Source: Nocardioides pini (lineage in GTDB: Bacteria > Actinomycetota > Actinomycetes > Propionibacteriales > Nocardioidaceae). Taken from it: DNA of 64,000 nucleotides. The translations under genes were made by a program, and so were the position numbers. Shown here piece after piece: positions 58,712-64,000 of the stretch. The stretch is from NCBI RefSeq assembly GCF_026712185.1, contig NZ_JAPPUX010000005.1:298262-362261 (forward strand), read 5' to 3'. A model generated the notes under the pieces. It saw only the letters and a program-made list of their open reading frames with translations. It had not been told where the DNA came from and ran no database searches. The stretch's first letter is position 1. Each line of letters starts with the position of its first letter.

Positions 58712-59365
58712 ATGCAGCATCGCAAGCTCTACGCAGGCCTCGGCGGGATGGTCCTCGCCGGCACCGTCGCCGTCGCCGGCATCCAGGCCAGCAGCGCCAC
58801 CGAGTCCGAGAAGCCTGCGGCCGCTCCGAGCCGGGTGCACCTCCAGGCGGACCTGGACTCGCTGAACGACTCCGGCGCATCGGGGCACGTGCACGCCGAG
58901 TTCAAGGGCCGCAAGGCCGACGTGCGCATCAACGCTCGTGGTCTCGCCAAGAACCTCCCGCACGCGCAGCACCTGCACTTCGGCGCCGACGCGCGCAACG
59001 AGTGCCCCAGCGTCTACGACGACGCCAACAACGACCTGCGCCTCAACGTGGCGGAGGGCGTGCCGGCCTACGGCCCGATCCTCAAGTCCCTCACGACGTC
59101 GGGCGACACGAGCCCGAAGAGCGGTCTCGCCGTCGACCGCTTCCCGACCACGCCGAAGGGTGTCGAGAAGTACGAGCGGGTCGTCAACTTCGCACCGGGC
59201 GCAGTGCTGCGCGCGATCAAGAGCGGCAAGGGCGTCGTCGTGATCCACGGTGTCGACCACAACGGCAACGGTGAGTACGACTTCGACGGCGCGGGCGCCA
59301 GCGAGCTCGACCCGGGCCTGCCGGCCGAGGCCACCGACCCCGCCCTGTGCGGCGTCCTGCGCTGA
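58712..59365 (+). CDS. Exported CHRD-like protein
   Basis: A 217-residue protein with a signal peptide (LYAGLGGMVLAGTVAVAGIQ). The mature part resembles CHRD-domain or superoxide-dismutase-like proteins: RVHLQADLDSLNDSGASGHV, HAQHLHFGADARNECPSVYD, LVDRFPTTPKG-like AVDRFPTTPKGVEKYERVVN and VVVIHGVDHNGNGEYD. A His-rich pair in HLHFG may bind metal. GGAG precedes the ATG. The longer reading from 57992 covers non-coding sequence. Confidence 0.6.
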   Translation: MQHRKLYAGLGGMVLAGTVAVAGIQASSATESEKPAAAPSRVHLQADLDSLNDSGASGHVHAEFKGRKADVRINARGLAKNLPHAQHLHFGADARNECPSVYDDANNDLRLNVAEGVPAYGPILKSLTTSGDTSPKSGLAVDRFPTTPKGVEKYERVVNFAPGAVLRAIKSGKGVVVIHGVDHNGNGEYDFDGAGASELDPGLPAEATDPALCGVLR

Positions 59366-59387
59366 CCCACGGCTGACCGTACGACGT

Positions 59388-59418
59388 GCGACCCCGTCCC
59401 TGTCAGGGGCGGGGTCGC
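59388..59418 (+). terminator. Hairpin terminator after the CHRD-like gene
   Basis: GCGACCCCG and CGGGGTCGC are perfect 9-base arms; an inner CCCTGTCAGGGG also pairs. It lies 22 bases after the stop and just before the next promoter. Confidence 0.6.
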
Positions 59419-59420
59419 GC

Positions 59421-59426
59421 CACACT
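59421..59426 (+). promoter_or_regulatory. -10 element of the DUF1810 gene, leaderless spacing
   Basis: CACACT ends 6 bases before the ATG at 59433. Confidence 0.45.
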
Positions 59427-59432
59427 GGTCGC

Positions 59433-59849
59433 ATGGACCTCGAGCGCTTCGTCCTCGCACAGGACGACCACGGCACCTACGACCGGGCGCTGGGAGAGCT
59501 GCGGGCCGGTCGGAAGACGAGCCACTGGATGTGGTTCGTCTTCCCGCAGGTGGCGGGCCTGGGGCACAGCCCCACCGCGCAGCACTACGCGATCGCCGGT
59601 CTCCACGAGGCGCGCGCCTACCTCGACCACGCGGTGCTCGGTCCGCGGCTGCTGGAGTGCTGTCGCGCGCTCCTCGGTCTGGGGTCGACGAGCGCCGAGC
59701 AGGTCCTCGGGTCGGTCGACGCGGTCAAGCTCCGCTCGTCGATGACGCTCTTCGCCCGGGCCGACCCCGACGAGCCAGCCTTCACCGACGTGCTGGACCG
59801 CTTCTTCGACGGAACGCCCGACGAGCGGACGATCGAGCTGCTCGGCTGA
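59433..59849 (+). CDS. DUF1810 family protein
   Basis: A 138-residue protein. The pattern MDLERFVLAQDDHGTYDRAL, then KTSHWMWFVFPQVAGLGHSP and AIAGLHEARAYLDHAVLGPR is that of DUF1810 proteins, whose role is unknown. No signal or membrane segment. The start is supported by the -10 element; a longer frame to 59250 reads through the terminator. Confidence 0.85.
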   Translation: MDLERFVLAQDDHGTYDRALGELRAGRKTSHWMWFVFPQVAGLGHSPTAQHYAIAGLHEARAYLDHAVLGPRLLECCRALLGLGSTSAEQVLGSVDAVKLRSSMTLFARADPDEPAFTDVLDRFFDGTPDERTIELLG

Positions 59850-59940
59850 GTCGCCGCCCGGATGGTGGCGACCCGACCAGTCCCATCACTCGGGGTGGTG
59901 AAGCGTTGTGACGTCGGCGTGGGCGGCGTAGGACTGGAGG

Positions 59941-60075
59941 ATGACCACCACACCAGTCGAGCCCGAGTCCGACCCCGACATCGTGCCGTCCGGCGACCCC
60001 GGCATCGACCCGATCGACCCCGGCGAGGTGCCTGGCTCGCCCATCCCCGAGACCCGGCCCGACGGCGAGCAGTAG
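59941..60075 (+). CDS. Small acidic Pro-rich protein (44 aa)
   Basis: Encodes MTTTPVEPESDPDIVPSGDP, then GIDPIDPGEVPGSP and IPETRPDGEQ, with Asp-Pro repeats and no hydrophobic core. GGAGG directly abuts the ATG. Real but unstructured proteins of this kind exist in actinobacteria; it may also be spurious. Confidence 0.45.
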   Translation: MTTTPVEPESDPDIVPSGDPGIDPIDPGEVPGSPIPETRPDGEQ

Positions 60076-60094
60076 CGTCCGGCCCGGTCGTGCC

Positions 60095-60100
60095 TATGCT
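60095..60100 (+). promoter_or_regulatory. -10 element of the ketosynthase gene, leaderless spacing
   Basis: TATGCT ends 6 bases before the ATG at 60107. Confidence 0.5.
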
Positions 60101-60106
60101 CGCGTC

Positions 60107-61114
60107 ATGACGATCCAGCAGTCCACCGACCTCACCCACGCCGCGATGCTGGGTCTCGGTGTCCACCGCCCCGAGCGGGTCGTGACCAACGACGAGGTCT
60201 GCGAGGTCCTCGACTCCACCGACGAGTGGATCCAGACCCGGTCGGGCATCCGCACGCGTCGGTTCGCCGGCGAGGGCGAGACCCTCATCGGCATGTCGAT
60301 CTCGGCCGCCGAGAAGGCGCTGCAGGCCGCCGGCGTGGGCGCCGAGCAGGTCGGGTGCGTGATCGTCGCGACCTCGACCCACCCCGAGCACACGCCCGCC
60401 TCGGCGCCGCAGGTCGCCTCGGCGCTCGGCATCACGGCGGCGGCGTTCGACATCTCCGCCGGGTGCGCGGGCTTCTGCCACGCGCTCAACCTGGCCGCCT
60501 CGATGGTGCGCTCCGGCGCGGAGAGCCACGTGCTGGTCATCGGCGTCGAGCAGCTGAGCCGCTTCATGGACCCGACCGACCGGGGCACCGCGTTCATCTT
60601 CGCCGACGGCGCCGGCGCGGTCGTGGTGGGTCCGTCCGAGACCCCCGGCATCGGTCCCACGGCCTGGGGGTCCGACGGGTCGCAGGCCCACGTCATCACG
60701 CAGACGCCGAGCTGCCTCGACGGCCACTCGGCGGGCGAGGGGTTCGACCACCCGGTGGTCCAGATGGAGGGCACCGCGGTGTTCCGCTGGGCGCCGTTCG
60801 CGATGGCGAAGGTCGCGCACGAGGCGCTCGACCTGGCGGGCGTCTCGGTCGACGACCTCGACGCCTTCATCCCGCACCAGGCCAACCTGCGGATCACGCA
60901 GACCCTCGCCAAGAACATCCAGCTGCCCGAGTCCGTCGCCATCGCCACCGACGTGGTCGACTCCGGCAACACCTCGGCCGCGTCGGTGCCGCTCGCCATG
61001 GAGGCGATGCTGCGCAAGGACGAGGCGGCCGCCGGTGACACCGCGCTCCTGATCGCCTTCGGTGCCGGGCTGAGCTACGCCGGCCAGGTCGTCACGATCC
61101 CGCCGCTGGGCTAG
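60107..61114 (+). CDS. fabH: 3-oxoacyl-ACP synthase III (FabH type)
   Basis: Condenses an acyl-CoA starter with malonyl-ACP, beginning fatty-acid synthesis. The 335-residue protein has the complete triad: Cys120 in DISAGCAGF, His257 in FIPHQANLRI and Asn288 in DSGNTSAASV. N-terminal IRTRRFAGEGETLIGMSI is typical. It stands apart from other fab genes, so it may serve a special lipid. Its 3' end overlaps the convergent hydrolase by 23 bases. Confidence 0.93.
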   Translation: MTIQQSTDLTHAAMLGLGVHRPERVVTNDEVCEVLDSTDEWIQTRSGIRTRRFAGEGETLIGMSISAAEKALQAAGVGAEQVGCVIVATSTHPEHTPASAPQVASALGITAAAFDISAGCAGFCHALNLAASMVRSGAESHVLVIGVEQLSRFMDPTDRGTAFIFADGAGAVVVGPSETPGIGPTAWGSDGSQAHVITQTPSCLDGHSAGEGFDHPVVQMEGTAVFRWAPFAMAKVAHEALDLAGVSVDDLDAFIPHQANLRITQTLAKNIQLPESVAIATDVVDSGNTSAASVPLAMEAMLRKDEAAAGDTALLIAFGAGLSYAGQVVTIPPLG

Positions 61115-61919
61115 GCGCCTCGGCAGGACCGGTGTCGGCCCACGGGCGCGCCAGCCGGTCGGCCACGACCGTCCACACGTCCGGGTCGAAGCCCATCCCG
61201 AGGTGCGTCGAGGACACCTCGACGTGCTCGGCCGACGGCGTCGCGCGGTCGATGCACGCCTGCCACGCGACGACGCCGTCGCGGCGGGAGAACAGCACGG
61301 TGAGCGGGACGCGGATCGGCGAGGCGGCATCGAGACGGCGGGCGACGCGGTCGACGTCGGCGTCGACCGACGCCCGGGACGCCCGCGCGACGCTCGTGTG
61401 GCGGGCACCGCCGCGCACCGGGGTGCCATAGGTGACCACCCGTCGTACGGCGTCGGGGTGGCGGCGCGCGACCTCGCGGGCGATGACGCCACCGAGGCTC
61501 CAACCCACCAGCGAGGCCGGGGCGCCCCGCTCGTCGACGAGCTCCAGGACCCGCGCCGACAGGCGCTCGACGTCGCGGCGCGGGTCGCCGGTGTTGGTGC
61601 CGAAGCCCCAGCCGCGGGCGTCGTACCCGAGCCGCGAGAGGTACGCCCGCAGCGGCGCGCCGGAGAGCTCGGGCGCCCTCCACCCGGGGATGTCCACCAC
61701 GAGGTGGCCGTCGCCGCGCGGCGCCGCCGCCAGCCGCGGGAGCGCGGCGCCCAGGCGGACCGCGTCGAGCGGGGAGGCGAGCTCGCCGAGCGTCGTCCAC
61801 GGTGTCGGCGGGCCGTCGGGGCGGGCCAGGTCACGGACGTCGACGCGGGCGCGGGCGCGGGACCTCAGGCCCGTAGCGGAGAGAACAGCCTCGCCGGTCC
61901 GTCGGGTGCGGGGGAGCAT
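61092..61919 (-). CDS. Alpha/beta hydrolase
   Basis: A 275-residue hydrolase of esterase or lipase type. The nucleophile elbow is LVGWSLGGVI, the catalytic Asp probably in FSRRDGVVAW and the His in SSTHLGMGFD. No signal peptide is seen. The ATG at 61919 is chosen because a -10 element (TACAGT, 61927-61932) is 7 bases upstream; the longer frame to 62135 reads into the next gene. Confidence 0.8.
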   Translation of the reverse strand: MLPRTRRTGEAVLSATGLRSRARARVDVRDLARPDGPPTPWTTLGELASPLDAVRLGAALPRLAAAPRGDGHLVVDIPGWRAPELSGAPLRAYLSRLGYDARGWGFGTNTGDPRRDVERLSARVLELVDERGAPASLVGWSLGGVIAREVARRHPDAVRRVVTYGTPVRGGARHTSVARASRASVDADVDRVARRLDAASPIRVPLTVLFSRRDGVVAWQACIDRATPSAEHVEVSSTHLGMGFDPDVWTVVADRLARPWADTGPAEAPSPAAGS

Positions 61920-61926
61920 GCGCGCG

Positions 61927-61932
61927 ACTGTA
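61927..61932 (-). promoter_or_regulatory. -10 element of the hydrolase gene
   Basis: TACAGT on the minus strand ends 7 bases before the ATG at 61919. Confidence 0.4.
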
Positions 61933-61953
61933 CGTCGGCGGCACCCACACCGG

Positions 61954-62391
61954 TCAGGGGACGAGGGGGCGCCGCAGGGCGCGGGCGACGGACAGGAAGG
62001 ACGCCACGACGAGCAGCCCGACGTAGACGTCGTTCTCGAACCAGCCGAAGGTGGTCTGCTTCTCCTCCGTGAAGGTCGTGGGGTAGTAGAAGACCGAGAT
62101 CGCCAGCACCACGACCAGGAAGGCCAGGACGACACCCTGCGCGAGGACCGACGTGCGGCGGGCGAGGGCCGCCACCGCGAAGGCGACGCCGTAGAACAGC
62201 CAGGTCAGGGGCGTGTCGACAGTGAAGTCCGGGTCCTCCAGTCCGGTGCGCCACGCGTAGATCGTGTGCACGACCGACAGGATGAAGGCAGCGACGAGCG
62301 TCCACGACACGGCGTCGCCGTAGCGGATGGAGCGCCGGAGGCCAGCGGGGCGGGTGGGCTGGAGGGGGTGCGGGGCAGTCGAGGAGGTCAT
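61954..62391 (-). CDS. Small integral membrane protein, four helices
   Basis: A 145-residue protein from ATG 62391. Four helices (SWTLVAAFILSVVHTIYAW, LTWLFYGVAFAVAALA, LAQGVVLAFLVVVLAISVFY and YVGLLVVASFLSVA) are separated by short polar loops. A -10 element is 6 bases upstream. Not recognised; it shares a divergent promoter region with the XRE/NB-ARC gene. Confidence 0.65.
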   Translation of the reverse strand: MTSSTAPHPLQPTRPAGLRRSIRYGDAVSWTLVAAFILSVVHTIYAWRTGLEDPDFTVDTPLTWLFYGVAFAVAALARRTSVLAQGVVLAFLVVVLAISVFYYPTTFTEEKQTTFGWFENDVYVGLLVVASFLSVARALRRPLVP

Positions 62392-62397
62392 GTCCCG

Positions 62398-62403
62398 AGC
62401 CTG
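62398..62403 (-). promoter_or_regulatory. -10 element of the 61954-62391 membrane protein gene, leaderless spacing
   Basis: CAGGCT on the minus strand ends 6 bases before the ATG at 62391. Confidence 0.4.
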
Positions 62404-62424
62404 GCCGCGGGTGGTGGGACGGCC

Positions 62425-62455
62425 CACCCACATCCGCTCCCACACCACTCCCACA
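62425..62455. promoter_or_regulatory. Three direct repeats before the XRE/NB-ARC gene
   Basis: CACCCACA (62425-62432), CTCCCACA (62437-62444) and CTCCCACA (62448-62455) lie 12 and 11 bases apart, one helical turn. Direct repeats at this pitch are the mark of SARP/AfsR-type binding sites. Confidence 0.35.
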
Positions 62456-62482
62456 GTGGGTGACCGCGGGACGAAGCGCGGC

Positions 62483-62488
62483 TAGCGT
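62483..62488 (+). promoter_or_regulatory. -10 element of the XRE/NB-ARC gene, leaderless spacing
   Basis: TAGCGT ends 6 bases before the GTG at 62495. Confidence 0.5.
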
Positions 62489-62494
62489 TCGCTC

Positions 62495-64000
62495 GTGAGC
62501 TCCTTCGCCGACGTCCTCCGGGAGCTCCGGACGGCCCGGTCCCTGACCCAGGAGGAGCTCGCCGAGCGGGCCGGGATCACGGCCAAGGCCGTCAGCGCCC
62601 TCGAGCGCGGTGACCGGCGACGTCCCTATCCCCACACGGTCCGCTCGCTCGCCGACGGGCTCGGGTTGGAGGACGCCGAGCGGGACCGCCTCGTCGGCTC
62701 GGTGCCGGGTCGTGCCACCACCGGCAGGACCGTCGCGGTGCTGCCCGCGCCGCAGGGCCCGGTGCTCGGCCGCGACGCGGACGTCGACGCGGTCGCCGGG
62801 CTGGTGGCGGAGCGGGTACGCCGACTCGTCACGCTCACCGGCCCCGGCGGGGTCGGCAAGACCACCCTGGCGCTGGTGGTGGCCGCGCGCGTGGCCGACC
62901 GGTTCACCGGCGGGGTGACCCTTGTCGACGTGGCTGCCCTCCGCGACCCGGACGCCGTGCTCCCCGCCGTGGCCACGGCCCTCGGCGTGCCCGAGGGCGG
63001 GTACGCCGGGACGGCCGCCAGCCTCGCGCCGTACCTGGAGCACCGCCACGTGCTCCTCGTCCTGGACAACCTCGAGCAGGTCCTCGACTGCGCGCCGCAG
63101 GTCACCGAGCTCGTCACGTCCTGCCCCGACCTGTCCGTCCTCGCCACCAGCCGGGCCCCGCTGCGGGTCCGCCCCGAGCGGGAGTACCGGGTGGCACCCC
63201 TGGACCAGCACGACGCCCTACGCCTGTTCCTCGAGCGGGCGGACGCCGCGGGGGCCGACCTGGGGACCCCCGACCAGGCCGGGACGGTCGCCGCGCTGTG
63301 CCAGGAGACCGAGGGGCTGCCGCTCGCCATCGAGCTCTCCGCGTCGGCCGCCTCGTCGCTCGGGCCGGCCGCGTTGCTCGAGCGACTGGGTTCACTGGTG
63401 ACAGAGGGCCCCCGAGACCTGCCCCCGCGCCAGCGGTCGATCGAGGCCACGCTGGACTGGAGCGTCGAGCTGCTGCCGCCGGCCGCCCGGGCTCTGCTGG
63501 GCGCGCTCGCCGTCGTTCCCGCGAGCTTCACCCCCGCCGCGGCCGAGGCGGTCGGCGGGGAGGGGGCGCTGTCCGGGGTCCACACCCTCCTCGAGCACTC
63601 GCTGCTGACCCGCGTCGACGACGTGGACGGCGTGCCCCGCTACCGCCTGCTGGAGCCCGTCCGCCAGTACGCCGTCCACCGGTGGCCGCAGGACGGGTCT
63701 GCCGCCGCGCGCCGGGGTCTCGGCGCGCACGCGTGGGAGACCGCGCTGGTGCGGGGCCAGCAGCTGCGCGCCGACGAGCAGGCCGCGGCGCTCGACGTCC
63801 TGGACGCCGAGCTGGCCAACCAGGCGGCCGGGCTCGACAGCCTGGTCGAGCTCGGCCGCAACGACGACGCCGCCGACCTGCTGAGGCACGGCTGGCTCCA
63901 CCTGGCCCTGCGCGGGCACGCGCGCGACGGCCAGGCCTGGCTGGGAAGGGCGCGCGGCCTGCCGATGTCCGACCGGGGTCGGGCGAGCTGGATGGTGGCG
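62495..64000 (+). CDS. XRE helix-turn-helix plus NB-ARC ATPase regulator, cut by the window end
   Basis: Open from GTG 62495 to the last base, 502 residues visible. The N-terminal XRE domain is FADVLRELRTARSLTQEELA to GITAKAVSALERGDRRRPYP. A STAND/NB-ARC ATPase follows with Walker A GPGGVGKTT (116-124), Walker B VLLVLDNLEQ (Asp near 191), ATSRAPL and GLPLAIEL, then a helical region LLEPVRQYAV. The missing end probably holds TPR-like repeats. Such proteins switch on genes when a signal binds the repeats, as in the AfsR-like and LuxR-LAL groups. Confidence 0.88.
   Translation, partial: MSSFADVLRELRTARSLTQEELAERAGITAKAVSALERGDRRRPYPHTVRSLADGLGLEDAERDRLVGSVPGRATTGRTVAVLPAPQGPVLGRDADVDAVAGLVAERVRRLVTLTGPGGVGKTTLALVVAARVADRFTGGVTLVDVAALRDPDAVLPAVATALGVPEGGYAGTAASLAPYLEHRHVLLVLDNLEQVLDCAPQVTELVTSCPDLSVLATSRAPLRVRPEREYRVAPLDQHDALRLFLERADAAGADLGTPDQAGTVAALCQETEGLPLAIELSASAASSLGPAALLERLGSLVTEGPRDLPPRQRSIEATLDWSVELLPPAARALLGALAVVPASFTPAAAEAVGGEGALSGVHTLLEHSLLTRVDDVDGVPRYRLLEPVRQYAVHRWPQDGSAAARRGLGAHAWETALVRGQQLRADEQAAALDVLDAELANQAAGLDSLVELGRNDDAADLLRHGWLHLALRGHARDGQAWLGRARGLPMSDRGRASWMVA

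Noticed and set aside
1..64000. Mobile elements, prophage, tRNA or rRNA genes
   Set aside because: No transposase, integrase or phage structural motif and no tRNA-like arms were found; the repeats are short and lack target-site features.

Overview
The window looks like chromosome of a very GC-rich actinobacterium, most likely Nocardioides or a near relative (Nocardioidaceae). This is inferred from the strong GC bias at third codon positions, frequent GTG starts, many ATGA/GTGA stop-start overlaps, and a recurrent -10 hexamer placed 6-7 nt before the start codon (leaderless transcripts). Gene content also fits: WS/DGAT-like acyltransferase, CsoR/CopA copper module, DUF2029 mannosyltransferase, LLM flavin oxidoreductases, and the SWIM/DUF5691/MoxR/DUF5682/VWA operon. 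I see no rRNA, tRNA, insertion sequence, prophage or CRISPR array. The genus is not proven by anything in the window.

Layout. 0-4.5 kb: a C-terminal fragment, serA, a decayed gene, an acyltransferase, a DUF1801 protein and two small membrane proteins. 4.6-7.3 kb: a tightly overlapping DUF4956 / VTC-domain / CotH operon. 7.4-9.2 kb: a DUF2029 glycosyltransferase broken by a one-base frameshift in a G run, then EcsC. 9.3-13.1 kb: a copper operon read leftward (csoR, copZ-like, His-rich exported protein, copA) behind a palindromic CsoR-type operator. 13.2-17.7 kb: an orphan LuxR-type regulator, GDPD, TPR protein, LLM oxidoreductase plus FMN reductase, PRC-barrel protein. 17.8-25.2 kb: the five-gene SWIM zinc finger / DUF5691 / MoxR AAA+ / DUF5682 / VWA operon, the most system-like part of the window. 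25.2-31.7 kb: small membrane protein, HIT protein, zinc-ribbon SDR, three orphan response regulators, double GNAT. 31.8-39.4 kb: DEAD-box helicase, YceI, small ORFs around a structured intergenic region, glmS, glpD with a TetR gene. 39.4-43.7 kb: AGPS-like FAD oxidase, pirin, GH1 glucosidase, small membrane protein. 43.7-49.1 kb: sulfotransferase plus three glycosyltransferases. 49.2-55.5 kb: exported cyanophycinase-like protein, then RpiR regulator with a polar amino-acid ABC transporter and an M20 peptidase. 55.7-64 kb: UDP-glucose dehydrogenase, C39-like protein, secreted proteins, DUF1810, FabH-type ketosynthase, alpha/beta hydrolase and an XRE/NB-ARC regulator cut by the window end.

The most unusual signals are intergenic. 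A 31-bp repeat is arranged as mirrored arrays (direct copies, then inverted copies) at 33.5 kb and again at 55.6 kb, both between convergent genes. Pairs of long palindromes of unrelated sequence but the same architecture sit at 7.3, 25.6 and 41.0 kb. Three 26-bp palindromes on an exact 31-bp pitch cover the promoter of the zinc-ribbon SDR gene at 28.0 kb. A run of four hairpins at 34.8 kb could be a small structured RNA.
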